Assembly: GCA_965250245.1 (NCBI GenBank)
Contig: OZ252296.1
Coordinates: 2,294,001-2,358,000, forward strand
Direction of reading: 5' to 3'
Source of the DNA: JABDIP01 sp965250245
Lineage (GTDB): Bacteria > Pseudomonadota > Alphaproteobacteria > DSM-16000 > Inquilinaceae
DNA: 64,000 nt
Part shown: positions 43,914-53,328 of the stretch, piece after piece
Layout: the number at the start of each line of letters is the position of its first letter
Position numbering within the stretch: the first letter of the stretch is position 1
Translations under genes and position numbers: made by a program
Notes under the pieces: generated by a model
Seen by the model: only the letters and a program-made list of their open reading frames with translations
What the model was told of the DNA's origin: nothing
Databases searched by the model: none

Positions 43914-44309
43914 ATGCGCATCGCGGCCGTGACCGTCGCGGCAGCACTGGCGCTGGTGGGCGCTTCGGCGGCCGCCCAGGGCGAGCCGGAGACCGACCGC
44001 TATGCGCTGATGACGGCGCGTGGCGCCTCGGGATTGCAGGCCGATTTCCACCATTGGCGCCTGGACACCCATACCGGCAAGCTCAGCCGCTGCCTCGCCA
44101 ATCTCGGCGCCTCCACCTTCGAGTGCTTCGACTTTCCCGGCGCCCATCCGCAGGTCCCGGACGGCGATGCACCCCGGTTCGAGCTGCGTCAGAACCTCTC
44201 CGTGCAGAACACGGTCGCCACCAGTATCGTGCGCTTCGACACGGTGACCGGAGCGCTTCTGCTCTGCGAGACCAACGGCAAATGCTGGGCTTACGAGGAG
44301 GGCTATTAG
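43914..44309 (+). CDS. Exported hypothetical protein
   Basis: A 131-residue protein with a signal peptide (MRIAAVTVAAALALVGASAAA, cleaved after Ala21) and a short beta-rich domain. Two Cys pairs (LSRCLAN ... TFECFDF; LLLCETNGKCWAY) suggest disulfides. GGGGAGGA precedes ATG 43914. Nothing known; the fold looks like a small secreted domain. Four bases before a methyltransferase gene, so they may be coexpressed. Confidence 0.62.
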   Translation: MRIAAVTVAAALALVGASAAAQGEPETDRYALMTARGASGLQADFHHWRLDTHTGKLSRCLANLGASTFECFDFPGAHPQVPDGDAPRFELRQNLSVQNTVATSIVRFDTVTGALLLCETNGKCWAYEEGY

Positions 44310-44312
44310 GCG

Positions 44313-45149
44313 ATGACCGCGGAGACGCGCATCACCGGACATTACGCCAGCGGCGATCTCATGGACCGTCTGCGGGCCGCGCTGATCGATGACGGGGTCG
44401 ATCCGGAGCGGCCGTCCATTGCCGCGCTGGCGCCCCATGACCAGTTCCATGGGCGCGGCCTGGAGGCGACCGAGGAGCTGGCGGATGGGCTCTCCATCGC
44501 CTCCGTCGACCACCTGCTGGATGTCGGCAGCGGTATCGGCGGGCCGGCCCGGTATCTCGCGGACCGGTTCGGCTGCCGGGTCACCGGCATCGACCTGACG
44601 GCGGAGTTCTGCGATGCCGCCCTGCGCCTGACGGATATCGTCGGCCTGCAGCACCTGCTCGCCTTCCATGAGCGCAACGCCCTGGCCATGCCCTTCGAGG
44701 ATGGCAGCTTCGACGGCGCCTATTCGATGAACGTCTCCATGAATATCGCCGACAAAGACGGGCTCTACCGGGAGATCCACCGGGTGCTGAAGCCCGGCGG
44801 TTGGCTGGCGCTGTCCGAGCTGGCGCAGGGGCCGGGCGGAGAGGTCGACTATCCCACGCCCTGGGCCGCCGATGCCGGCTCCAGCTTCCTGGCGACGCCG
44901 GAGGCGACGTCCGACCGGCTGGAGGCGGTCGGGTTCACCGTCGAGGCCGTGCACGACAAGCGCGCGGCGTCGCTGGCCTCCGGCGCCCGCGCCCGGGAGA
45001 TCGTGGAAAGCGGCGGCAAGGCGCCGCACCGCGCGGTGACCCTGATCCACGGAGAGGCGCGGGCGGCGATCATGTCCGCCAACGTGTCCCGGGCCGTGGC
45101 CGACGCGGCGCTGATCCCGATCGAGGTCCATTGCCGCAAGCGCGCATAG
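44313..45149 (+). CDS. SAM-dependent methyltransferase
   Basis: A 278-residue Rossmann-fold methyltransferase. Motif I VDHLLDVGSGIGGPARYLADRFG, motif II TGIDLTAEFCDAALRLT, motif IV FDGAYSMNVSMNIAD, motif VI REIHRVLKPGGWLALSE. The pattern is that of the UbiE/cyclopropane-like group (sterol/quinone or phosphoethanolamine type). It begins four bases after the exported protein gene. Substrate unknown. Confidence 0.85.
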   Translation: MTAETRITGHYASGDLMDRLRAALIDDGVDPERPSIAALAPHDQFHGRGLEATEELADGLSIASVDHLLDVGSGIGGPARYLADRFGCRVTGIDLTAEFCDAALRLTDIVGLQHLLAFHERNALAMPFEDGSFDGAYSMNVSMNIADKDGLYREIHRVLKPGGWLALSELAQGPGGEVDYPTPWAADAGSSFLATPEATSDRLEAVGFTVEAVHDKRAASLASGARAREIVESGGKAPHRAVTLIHGEARAAIMSANVSRAVADAALIPIEVHCRKRA

Positions 45150-45162
45150 GCGACGCCCGGCC

Positions 45163-45684
45163 ATGAAGATCAGGCAGGCCGACCCCCGCGATGCCGTCGC
45201 ACTCTCGGCGCTGGCCATGGAGACCTATGCCGAGGCGTTTGGCCATTCCTTCAGCGCCCCGGACCTGCAGGGCCATCTGGATGACCATCTGACGGCCGAC
45301 CATTTCCGGACCTATTGTGAGCGGGACGGGCTGCTTGTGGCCGAATGGGACGGGGTCATCGTCGGCTTTGCGCAATTCGGCGCGGCCGGCACGAACTCCG
45401 GTTGCGATGCGGAGCTTCGGCGGCTCTACGTTCAGGCGGGTTTCCGGAACAGGGGAATCGGAAGGTCGCTGATGACGGCCGCCTTCGGCCATCCTTTGCT
45501 GCGCGGTGCCAACCGGGTCTGCCTGGACGTCTGGGAGCACAATCCGGCGGCCATGCGGTTCTATCGCCGCTTCGGCTTCGAGGTGGTGGGCGAGCGCCGC
45601 TTCGCCGTCCGGTCCGGCGCCGAGACCAGCCTCGATCTGATCATGGCCAGGCCGGCATCCACGAAATCGGTAGTCAGCCAATGA
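45163..45684 (+). CDS. GNAT-family N-acetyltransferase
   Basis: A 173-residue acetyltransferase using acetyl-CoA. Central motif A ELRRLYVQAGFRNRGIGRSLMTAA (pyrophosphate-binding RxxGIG form), with motif B VWEHNPAAMRFYRRFGFEVVGE. Length is standard. Its last codon overlaps the next gene (ATGA at 45681-45684). Substrate unknown: amine, amino acid or toxin are all possible. Confidence 0.87.
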   Translation: MKIRQADPRDAVALSALAMETYAEAFGHSFSAPDLQGHLDDHLTADHFRTYCERDGLLVAEWDGVIVGFAQFGAAGTNSGCDAELRRLYVQAGFRNRGIGRSLMTAAFGHPLLRGANRVCLDVWEHNPAAMRFYRRFGFEVVGERRFAVRSGAETSLDLIMARPASTKSVVSQ

Positions 45685-46541
45685 CATTGGACGAAAAGAC
45701 ACTCCAGGGCTGGGTCGGCACGTCGGAGACCGTGCGCGACCGGATCGGGGCCGAGCGCTGCCGGGCGATGCAGGCGGCGATCGATCGCGCCGACCCGCCG
45801 CTGCGGGATGGGGACCCGCTGCCGCCGCTGTGGCACTGGCTCTATTTCTGGACCATCGCGCCGCGTTCCGAGCTGGGCCGGGACGGTCATCCCGAGCTTG
45901 GCGGCTTCCTGCCGCCGCTGGGCGAGGCGCGTCGCATGTGGGCCGGCAGCCGCGTCGCGTTTCCCGGCGCCTTGCGGATCGGTGAGATCGCCGAGCGCCG
46001 CTCCACCATCACCGATGTCACCGCCAAGCAGGGCCGCAGCGGATTGCTGGTCTTCGTGACGGTGCGCAACGAGATCGACGGCCCGGATGGCCCCGCCTGG
46101 ATCGACGAGCACGACATCGTCTACCGCGACGGCCTGGGCGGGACGGGCGGCATGCCTCCCGGACAACCCGCGCCGGCCGAGGCCGCGGTCCGCGAGACGT
46201 TCGTCACCGACCCGACGCTGCTGTTCCGCTATTCGGCGCTGACCTTCAACGGCCACCGCATCCATTACGACCGGGACTATGCGACGGGCGTGGAAGGCTA
46301 TCCCGGCCTGATCGTGCACGGCCCGCTGTTGGCGACCCTGCTGGTCGGCCTGGCGGAGCGCGCCCGGCCTGGAACCCGGCTGGCCCGCTTCGACTTCAGC
46401 ATCCGGCGGCCGGTGTTCGATGGCCAACCCTTCGACCTCTGCGGCTCACCGAAGGGCGACGACGCGATGGCGCTGTGGATTGCCGACCGCGACGGGATGC
46501 TGGCGATGCGGGCGGAGGCCGCGTTCGACGGGGCGGGCTGA
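45681..46541 (+). CDS. MaoC-domain (R)-specific acyl-CoA hydratase
   Basis: A 286-residue hotdog-fold protein, the double-domain form used for mesaconyl-C4-CoA hydratase and related itaconate/mesaconate enzymes. The MaoC catalytic motif FRYSALTFNGHRIHYDRDYATGVEGYPGLIVHGPLLATLL is read in pieces: RYSALTFNGHRIHYDRD and GLIVHGP. Domain 1 (TLDEKTLQGWVGTSETVRD ... SRVAFPGALRIGE) is the non-catalytic half. Starts at ATG 45681 inside the preceding stop (ATGA). Confidence 0.83.
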   Translation: MTLDEKTLQGWVGTSETVRDRIGAERCRAMQAAIDRADPPLRDGDPLPPLWHWLYFWTIAPRSELGRDGHPELGGFLPPLGEARRMWAGSRVAFPGALRIGEIAERRSTITDVTAKQGRSGLLVFVTVRNEIDGPDGPAWIDEHDIVYRDGLGGTGGMPPGQPAPAEAAVRETFVTDPTLLFRYSALTFNGHRIHYDRDYATGVEGYPGLIVHGPLLATLLVGLAERARPGTRLARFDFSIRRPVFDGQPFDLCGSPKGDDAMALWIADRDGMLAMRAEAAFDGAG

Positions 46542-46589
46542 CTGCAAGGCGAACGGGTCGGTGGCGAAGCCCGAGCCGGCCCCGGCCAC

Positions 46590-47210
46590 TCACCCCGCGC
46601 GGCGGTCCGGCTGTTCCTCGGTGACCGGAGCCATGCGGGCGACGCCGATCATGGTCTCCAGGGCGATGCGGGCGCCGATCTCCGGCGGCAGCACCTTGCG
46701 GGTCTCATTGATCAGGAAGGCGCAGGCGATGACCAGGGCGGTGGCCGATTTCGCCGGGTTCAGGCCGTGCGCCTGGCAGATTTCCGCCGCCGCCGCGCGC
46801 AGCCGCGGACAGGCGTTCGGCGACCATTCCTGGGGGTAATGCTCGATGGGCACGCTGAGCGGCGGGAACGGGCCGCCGTCCATGGCCTCCTTGATCCGGG
46901 CGGTGATCTCCTCCAGCTCCGGGATCGCCGTCTCCGCGGCGCCGGCCTTGACCGCGCCCTGGCGGATCACGCCGCACAGGCCGGTGGTGCCCAGCGGATC
47001 GGTGCCGAACAGCAGCTGGCTCACCTTCTTGCTGTTGATGAAGCCCGACGCCTTCGGGTTGCGCTCCATGGCGCGGAGCGCGAAATCGCCGGCCAATGCG
47101 CCAGCCGCGCCGATCACGGTCTCGGCGTGCACGCCACGATCGGATTTGAAGGATCGGACCAGCAGGCGGGTCAGCTCGACCCCGGCCCGCATGGTGGTAT
47201 CGGTATTCAT
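46590..47210 (-). CDS. Uncharacterised conserved protein, 206 residues
   Basis: A cytoplasmic protein I cannot place. The core is helical: MRAGVELTRLLVRSFKSD, SQLLFGTDPLGTTGLCGVIRQG, PACPRL-like RLRAAAAEICQAHGLNPAKSATALVIACAFLI. A Cys in GLCGV and one in NACPRL may matter. No membrane segments. It lies 143 bases downstream (by its own direction) of nothing obvious and is convergent with the MaoC gene. The pattern could be a small enzyme or regulator of unknown type. Confidence 0.55.
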   Translation of the reverse strand: MNTDTTMRAGVELTRLLVRSFKSDRGVHAETVIGAAGALAGDFALRAMERNPKASGFINSKKVSQLLFGTDPLGTTGLCGVIRQGAVKAGAAETAIPELEEITARIKEAMDGGPFPPLSVPIEHYPQEWSPNACPRLRAAAAEICQAHGLNPAKSATALVIACAFLINETRKVLPPEIGARIALETMIGVARMAPVTEEQPDRRAG

Positions 47211-47353
47211 CCTTGCCCGTACTCAGTTCCGCCACGTCGCCAACGCGTCGGCGGCGCGGCACCCACTGTCCCGGCATCGTCCTGGAAGTCAACCGGAATC
47301 GGCGTATTCGGGCCTTGGGCCGCCCCCCGGGAGCCGTTCCCCGCAGCCCGGTC

Positions 47354-49120
47354 TCAGTCGCCCGCCGCCTGGTCCGCGACCGCGCGGTGCGCCGCGCGCA
47401 GGTCGACCTCGTCGCGCTCGTCTGCATCGTCCGGCGGGCTCGGCACCGGATGGTCCTGGCCGAGGATGAGTTGGGCCGCCTGGTCGGCGGCGTCCCGGAA
47501 CGGCTGCAGGATCAGGTCGGCGCCACGGGCCTCGAGCGGCGCGCTGTCGGCCAGGCGGTGCGCGGTCACCGCCACCTTGCCGGTGAATCCGGCGGCCTGG
47601 AGGGCGTCCATCAGACCCAGCCGGGCGTCCTCCTGCGCGACCCCGGTCTCGTGGTGGGGCACGGTGGACACCGCCCAGCCGGCGCCGGCCAGCGGCAGGC
47701 TGGCGACGAGCTCCGGGTCGGTGGCGTCGCCGAAGGCGACGGGCAGTCCTTCCTGGCGCCACTGCCGCACCACCGCCGGGCTGAAGTCGATGCCCAGCAC
47801 CGAATGGCCCTGCTGCGACAGGCGCCGGGCGATGGCGGTGCCGTACCGGCCGAGACCGAACAGCAGGACGTCGTATCGCGCCTTCGCGCCGTCCTCGCCG
47901 CCGACCGTCTCGCGCGGCGTTTCGCTGCGCTCGAACGGGGCGAGCAGCGGTTCCAGCCAGCCATAGAGGTGGTGCGAATAGGTGATCATGTAGGTGGAGA
48001 GCGAGATTGTGATCAGCCCGACCAGGGTCACCAGGCCAAGCGTCTGCTCCCCGATATGCGCCAACGACACGCCGACGGCGGTGAAGATAAGGGAAAACTC
48101 GCTGATCTGCGCCACCGTCAGCCCGGCCAGGAAGCCGGTGCGCTTGCGGTAGCCCATGGCGCCCATGATCACGAGCACGATCAGCGGGTTGCCGATCAGC
48201 ACGAACAGCGAGAACACGATGGCCGCCGGGATCTGCTCGTTGAGCTGCGACAGGTCCAGCCCGGCGCCGAGCGCGATGAAGAAGAACAGCAGCAGGAAAT
48301 CGCGCAGGGGCGCCAGCCGGGCCGCGATCGCCTCGCGGAAGCGGGTCGAGGCCAGCGAGACGCCGGCGAGCAGCCCGCCCAGCTCCTTGCTGAAGCCGAG
48401 AAAGTCGCCGGCGGCCGCCAGCAGCGCCGCCCAGCCGATGGCGAAACAGACCAGCAGTTCCGGCGACTGCGCCAGGCGCTCCACCAGCCGCTCGGCGACG
48501 AAGCGGATGAACAGCGCGACGCCGGCGATCATCAGCGCCCCGTAGACGAACACCAGCGCCACGTCCGCGGCCGCCGACTCGCCCTGAGACCCGGCGCCGA
48601 CGGCCGACAGGACCAGCATCGCCAGCACCACGACCAGGTCCTGGACGATCAGGAATCCGAGCGCGACCCGGCCGTGCAGGGAATCGATCTCGCGCTTGTC
48701 CGACAGCAGCTTGACGATGATGATCGTGCTCGAAAACGTCAGCGCCACCGCGACGTAAAGGCTGGTCACCACGTCGAGGCCGAGGGCGAGCCCCAGCCCG
48801 AAACCGATCACCGAGGTGAACGCGACCTGTCCCAGCCCTGTGATCAGGGCGACAGGGCCCAGGGTCCGCACCAGCTTCACGTCCAGCTTCAGCCCGACCA
48901 GGAACAGCAGGACGGCGATGCCGAGCTCCGCCAGCAGGTCGATCTGCGCGTCGGAGCGGGCGATGTCGAGCAGGGACGGGCCAGCCAGGATGCCGACCGC
49001 GATGAAGCTGACGATCAGGGGCTGGCGCAGCAGCACGCCCACCAGCCCGACCACCGTCGCCAGCGCCAGCAGCGTTGCGATCTCGTAGAAGACCGAGCCG
49101 GAGAGGATGTCGACGATCAT
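47354..49120 (-). CDS. CPA2 cation:proton antiporter with RCK domain (KefB type)
   Basis: A 588-residue membrane transporter. About 12 membrane helices run from residue 15 to 400 (IATLLALATVVGLVGVLLRQP, SFIAVGILAGPSLLDIAR, ELGIAVLLFLVGLKLDVKLVRTLG). The cytoplasmic end is an RCK/TrkA-N domain with nucleotide motif YDVLLFGLGRYGTAIARRL (GxGxxG) near residue 430. Such Ybal/KefB antiporters exchange K+ or Na+ for H+ and respond to NAD(H) or glutathione. ATG 49120 lies within the P-type ATPase stop (ATGA), so the two are coexpressed. Confidence 0.88.
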   Translation of the reverse strand: MIVDILSGSVFYEIATLLALATVVGLVGVLLRQPLIVSFIAVGILAGPSLLDIARSDAQIDLLAELGIAVLLFLVGLKLDVKLVRTLGPVALITGLGQVAFTSVIGFGLGLALGLDVVTSLYVAVALTFSSTIIIVKLLSDKREIDSLHGRVALGFLIVQDLVVVLAMLVLSAVGAGSQGESAAADVALVFVYGALMIAGVALFIRFVAERLVERLAQSPELLVCFAIGWAALLAAAGDFLGFSKELGGLLAGVSLASTRFREAIAARLAPLRDFLLLFFFIALGAGLDLSQLNEQIPAAIVFSLFVLIGNPLIVLVIMGAMGYRKRTGFLAGLTVAQISEFSLIFTAVGVSLAHIGEQTLGLVTLVGLITISLSTYMITYSHHLYGWLEPLLAPFERSETPRETVGGEDGAKARYDVLLFGLGRYGTAIARRLSQQGHSVLGIDFSPAVVRQWRQEGLPVAFGDATDPELVASLPLAGAGWAVSTVPHHETGVAQEDARLGLMDALQAAGFTGKVAVTAHRLADSAPLEARGADLILQPFRDAADQAAQLILGQDHPVPSPPDDADERDEVDLRAAHRAVADQAAGD

Positions 49121-51879
49121 CGGCCGTCTCCGTCCGCCGGAATTCGGCGGTGCGTCCATCGGCCGCGCAGTCCCTTTTCGACCTCGAGGATCGCGAACAG
49201 GGCGATGCCGACGCCGGTGATCTCCAGCCCGTGGATCAGGCCGACCGGCCGGGTGTCGAACAGCGCGTTCATGAAGGGCGCATAAGTGAAGACGAGCTGC
49301 AGCGACGTCACCACGGCCACCGCGATCAGCACCGCGCGCGTGCCCTGCACCCCGGTCAGGGTCAGCGACGGCGTGCGCAGGTAGCGCACGCTGAACAGGT
49401 AGAAGACCTCCATCACCACCAAGGTGTTGACGGCGTAGGTGCGTGCCTCTTCGAGCGTCGCGCCCTGGGACCGGGTCCACAGGAAGATGCCGAAGATGCC
49501 GGTCACGAACAGCGCCGAGACGAAGACGATGCGCCAGACCAGGAAGGCCGACAGCATGGGTTGGCCGGCGGGGCGGGGCGGGCGCCGCATCACATCCGCC
49601 TCGGTCGGCTCGAAGGCCAGCGCGATTGCGAGGCCGACCGAGCTGACCATGTTCACCCACAGGATCTGCAGCGGCGTGATCGGCAGCGTGTAGCCGAGCA
49701 GGATCGCCATGATGATCGCGAAGGACTCACCGCCATTCACCGGCAGCAGGAAGACGATCGCCTTCTTCAGATTGTCGTAGACCGTGCGGCCCTCGCGCAC
49801 CGCCGCGGCGATGGAGGCGAAATTGTCGTCCGCGAGCACCATCTCAGCCGCTTCCTTGGCGGCCTCGGTGCCGTTGCCGCCCATGGCGACGCCGACATCG
49901 GCGCGCTTGAGGGCCGGCGCATCATTGACCCCGTCGCCGGTCATGGCCACGACCTGGCCCTTGGCCTGCAGCGCCTCGACCAGGCGCAGCTTGTGCGCCG
50001 GGCTGGTTCGCGCGAAGACGTCGACCTGCGGGGCCCGGGCGATCAGCGTCTCGTCGTCGAGATGGTCGAGCTGAGCCCCGGTCAGCACGTCGCGGGGGTT
50101 GGCCAGTCCGAGCTGGCCGGCGATCGCCCGGGCGGTACCCGCATGGTCGCCGGTGATCATCTTCACCCGGATGCCGGCGGCCTGGCATTCCGCGACCGCG
50201 GCGATGGCCTCGTCGCGCGGCGGGTCGATCAGGCCGAGCAGCCCCAGCAGGACCAGCCCGTCCTCGACATCGTCGAAGGTGAGCTGGCGATGGTGACCGC
50301 CGGTCGGCTTGGACGCCACCGCCAGCACGCGCTGGCCTTGTGCTGCCATCTGGTGCACGCGGTCGTTCCAATAGTCCGGGTCGATCGGCGCGTCGCCCTC
50401 GCGGGTCCGTTGCCGGTCGCACATGCCGATGACCCGCTCGGGCGCGCCCTTCAGGTAGATGAAGCCGTCGCCCTCATGGCCGTGATGCAACGTCGCCATG
50501 AAACGGTGTTCGGCATCGAAGGGGATTTCGTCGGTGCGCGGGAAGGCCTTCGACTCGAACTCCGGATCGAGTCCCGCCTTCATGCCGACCGCGAGCAGCG
50601 CGCCCTCCATCGGGTCGCCCGTCACGGCCCACCGCCCGTCCGCCTCGCGCAGCTCGGAATCGTTGCACAGCACCGATGCGCGCGTGACCTCCGACAGCAT
50701 CGGGCGGTGGTCGGCGATGATCTCGCGGCGGTCCAGGCTGAACCCGCCGCGCGGTTCGTAGCCGATGCCGCCGACGGTGAAGACATGGGACGATGTCGCG
50801 ATCGAGCGCACCGTCATCTCGTTGCGGGTCAGGGTGCCGGTCTTGTCGGAGCAGATGATCGAGACCGAACCCAGCGTCTCCACCGCCGGCAGGCGGCGGA
50901 TGATGGCCTGGCGCGAGGCCATGCGCTGCACGCCGATGGCCAGCGTCACCGTCAGGATCGCCGGCAGGCCCTCCGGGATCGCCGCGACCGCCAGGCCGAC
51001 GATCACCATGAACATTTCGGTCAGCGCAAAGCCGCGCAGCGTGACGCCGAAGAGGAAGACCAGGCTGGCCAGCGCCAGGATTGCCAGGGTCAGCCAGCGC
51101 GCGAAGACGTTCATCTGCCGCAGCAGCGGGGTGGAGAGCTGCCGCACTTCGGTCAGCATGCCGCTGATCCGGCCGATCTCTGTGCGCGGACCCGTCTCGA
51201 CGACGATGCCGGCCCCCTGTCCGGCGGCCACCAGGGTGCCGGCATGGGCCATGGATCGGCGGTCGCCTAGCGGCGCGTCCGCTGCGACCGGGTCGACCGC
51301 CTTGTCCACCGGGACCGATTCGCCGGTCAGCGCAGCCTCCTGCAGACGCAGCCCCTTGACCCGGGTGAGGCGGATATCGGCGGGCACCTTGTCGCCCGGT
51401 TCCAGGATCACGTGATCGCCGGGCACCAGGTCGCCGGCGTCGACGGTGGTGCGGTGGCCGTCGCGCAGCACCGTCGCGCGCGGCGACAGCATGTGCCGGA
51501 TCGCCTCCAGCGCCTTCTCGGCCTTGCCCTCCTGCACGAAGCCGATCAGGGCGTTGACGACCGCCACGGCCAGGATGACGCCGGTGTCGATCCAATGCCC
51601 CAGCGCCGCCGTCAGCGCGGCGGCGCCGAGCAGAACGTAGATCAGCAGGTTGTTGAACTGGGCGAGGAGGCGGCGGGCCGCGCTGCGCGGCTTGGGCGGC
51701 GGCAGGCGGTTCGGCCCATGCTCCGCCAGGCGGCGCTCGGCGTCCTGCGCCGTCAGGCCTCCGGGGCTGCCCTCCCGTCTGAGGACAGCGTCATCGGCGG
51801 TGGTCGCATGCCAGCCGGTATCCCCTGCCGGCCGGATCGCCTGTCGGTTCTCGGTCTCGTGCTGCTCAATGGCGGCCAT
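49117..51879 (-). CDS. Cation-translocating P-type ATPase (P2-like)
   Basis: A 920-residue ion pump. It has a long N terminus, actuator motif LTGESVPVDKAVDP, PEGLP in AAIPEGLPAILTVTL, phosphorylation site SDKTGTLTRNEM near residue 350, nucleotide-binding DPP and hinge MTGDGVNDAPALKRADVG. Overall order matches P2 (Ca2+/Na+,K+-type) pumps; however, in helix 6 the usual VNxxTD is WVNMVSSVGLA, so one acidic ligand is missing and the transported ion is unclear (Na+, K+ or monovalent cations are possible). Overlaps the antiporter gene by four bases; likely one operon driven from 52155-52352. Confidence 0.88.
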   Translation of the reverse strand: MAAIEQHETENRQAIRPAGDTGWHATTADDAVLRREGSPGGLTAQDAERRLAEHGPNRLPPPKPRSAARRLLAQFNNLLIYVLLGAAALTAALGHWIDTGVILAVAVVNALIGFVQEGKAEKALEAIRHMLSPRATVLRDGHRTTVDAGDLVPGDHVILEPGDKVPADIRLTRVKGLRLQEAALTGESVPVDKAVDPVAADAPLGDRRSMAHAGTLVAAGQGAGIVVETGPRTEIGRISGMLTEVRQLSTPLLRQMNVFARWLTLAILALASLVFLFGVTLRGFALTEMFMVIVGLAVAAIPEGLPAILTVTLAIGVQRMASRQAIIRRLPAVETLGSVSIICSDKTGTLTRNEMTVRSIATSSHVFTVGGIGYEPRGGFSLDRREIIADHRPMLSEVTRASVLCNDSELREADGRWAVTGDPMEGALLAVGMKAGLDPEFESKAFPRTDEIPFDAEHRFMATLHHGHEGDGFIYLKGAPERVIGMCDRQRTREGDAPIDPDYWNDRVHQMAAQGQRVLAVASKPTGGHHRQLTFDDVEDGLVLLGLLGLIDPPRDEAIAAVAECQAAGIRVKMITGDHAGTARAIAGQLGLANPRDVLTGAQLDHLDDETLIARAPQVDVFARTSPAHKLRLVEALQAKGQVVAMTGDGVNDAPALKRADVGVAMGGNGTEAAKEAAEMVLADDNFASIAAAVREGRTVYDNLKKAIVFLLPVNGGESFAIIMAILLGYTLPITPLQILWVNMVSSVGLAIALAFEPTEADVMRRPPRPAGQPMLSAFLVWRIVFVSALFVTGIFGIFLWTRSQGATLEEARTYAVNTLVVMEVFYLFSVRYLRTPSLTLTGVQGTRAVLIAVAVVTSLQLVFTYAPFMNALFDTRPVGLIHGLEITGVGIALFAILEVEKGLRGRWTHRRIPADGDGR

Positions 51880-51944
51880 CGCGTCCCATCGTGCCGGAGC
51901 GGCGGGTCGGCGAGGCCATGGCGGTCAGCCATGCCGTGCACCCG

Positions 51945-52154
51945 TCAGTCCGGCTCGTCCCCTTTCCATGCCGCGGGCCTGGTCTCGTGGGCGTTGACGA
52001 AGGTCTCCAGATCCTTGACCGCGACACGGAACTCGCGGCCGAACCGAATGGCGCGCAGTTCGTTGTCATGGATCCAGGTGCGGACCGTTGCCTCACTGAC
52101 TTTCAGAAGCTCCGCGATCTCGTGTGTGGTCATGAATGGCTTACTCAGCATCAT
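51945..52154 (-). CDS. Small HTH (excisionase/MerR-like) DNA-binding protein
   Basis: A 69-residue protein with a HTH_17-type domain: MTTHEIAELLKVSEATVRTWIHDNELRAIRFGREFRVAV (in pieces MTTHEIAELLKVSEATV, RTWIHDNELRAI). ATG 52133 (MTTHE) is a likely true start if the first seven residues are leader. Such small HTH proteins are often excisionases or local regulators. 65 bases before the P-type ATPase gene on the same strand; its position next to the FNR-type box suggests that it regulates this unit. Confidence 0.78.
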   Translation of the reverse strand: MMLSKPFMTTHEIAELLKVSEATVRTWIHDNELRAIRFGREFRVAVKDLETFVNAHETRPAAWKGDEPD

Positions 52155-52214
52155 TCAGCGCCCTTCGGTGCAAAATGACTTGGTTCAGCATCGTTGAGTG
52201 CAATGTAAGCATCA

Positions 52215-52228
52215 TTGATCCAAATCAA
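52215..52228. promoter_or_regulatory. Perfect FNR/FixK-type box between divergent genes
   Basis: TTGAT-CCAA-ATCAA (52215-52228) is an exact inverted repeat of the FNR/ANR/FixK consensus TTGAT-N4-ATCAA. It sits 60 bases upstream of the HTH gene (start 52154) and 125 bases before the universal stress gene (start 52353), so it can control both. These regulators respond to low oxygen or nitric oxide. Confidence 0.75.
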
Positions 52229-52352
52229 TGCCGTTAAGTCACGTTGGGGACAGATGAACCTGTCTTTTTACACCAGACGGACGGGGAGCGTCAGCCATGC
52301 CCTACGCGACGCAATCGGCCGGTCTGCCACGTGGAACGGATGGAGGTTGCGC

Positions 52353-53201
52353 ATGAAGACCCTGTTGATGGCGACGGATCTCTCGGCCCGGTCCGATCGT
52401 GCCCTCGAGCGCGCCCTGCGCGTCGCCGGGGAGCACGATGCGAGCCTGACAATCGTCCATGTCATCGACGCGGACCTGCCGGCATCGCTGGCCGACGCCC
52501 AAGGGCAGGCGGCCGCCCGGGCCATCCGGGACCAGATCGACGCCATGGCGGAGTCGGGCCGGCCGCAGGTCTCGGTGGAGGTGGCGTTTGGGCGCGCCCA
52601 TGCCGTCATCCTGGAGATGTCGGAGACGATCGAGGCCGACCTGATCGTTCTCGGCGTGCACCGCGAGGACGCCTTCAAGGACATGTTCCGCGGCACCACG
52701 GCCGAGCGTGTCATCCGCGCCGGAAACGTGCCGGTGCTGCTGGTGAAGGAGCGGTGTGACGACCCCTATCGCCGGATCCTGGTCGGGGTCGATTTCTCCG
52801 TCTATTCCCGGCGGGCCGTCGAATTCGCCGTGCGCTTCGCGCCGGCCGGCCGCTTCCATCTCGTCCATGCCTTCGATGTGCCGTTCAAGGGCTTCCTCTA
52901 TGGCGCCGATACACGGCGGGAAGTGAGCAAGCAGCACGAGGCGCAGTTTCAGCAGATGGTCGAGGCGGAGATGGCGACCTTCCTCTCCACCCTCGAGGAG
53001 AAGGCCCCGAAGCTCGACCGGATCATGAAGGAAGGCACGGTGCACGAGGTCATCCATCGGGAGGTGGAAGGCCTCAAGCCCGACCTGCTGGTCGTCGGCA
53101 CCCATGGCCGCACCGGCGTCGCCCACGCGCTCCTCGGCAGCATCGCGGAGGATCTGCTCCGCGATCCGCCCTGCGACGTGCTGGCCGTCAACGCCTGGTG
53201 A
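52353..53201 (+). CDS. Tandem universal stress protein
   Basis: A 282-residue cytoplasmic protein with two USP domains (about 1-140 and 145-282). First: MKTLLMATDLSARSDRALERAL, ADLIVLGVHREDAFKDMFRGTTAERVIRAGNVPVLLV (in pieces). Second: YRRILVGVDFSVYSRRAVEFAVRFA, and GTHGRTGVAHALLGSIAEDLLRDPPCDVLAV (ATP-binding GxxG...GS). Tandem USPs are common in oxygen-limitation regulons. GGAGG precedes ATG 52353. Divergent from the HTH-ATPase-antiporter operon with a shared FNR-type site. Confidence 0.9.
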   Translation: MKTLLMATDLSARSDRALERALRVAGEHDASLTIVHVIDADLPASLADAQGQAAARAIRDQIDAMAESGRPQVSVEVAFGRAHAVILEMSETIEADLIVLGVHREDAFKDMFRGTTAERVIRAGNVPVLLVKERCDDPYRRILVGVDFSVYSRRAVEFAVRFAPAGRFHLVHAFDVPFKGFLYGADTRREVSKQHEAQFQQMVEAEMATFLSTLEEKAPKLDRIMKEGTVHEVIHREVEGLKPDLLVVGTHGRTGVAHALLGSIAEDLLRDPPCDVLAVNAW

Positions 53202-53328
53202 CGCGGGGCAGGGCATCCCGGGGCGCGGCGCGCTGGCCGGATTCAGACTCCAACGCGGAAGACGGCCTCGTGCTTTCCGGTCCCGTCCGATATGAGTGGC
53301 GGGAACTCTGCAAAAGTGAGGACCGACC

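Noticed and set aside
42999..45218. Long upstream extension of the DUF1194 frame to 45218
   Set aside because: The first 479 codons are antisense to three sound genes; the signal peptide at 43781 marks the real start.
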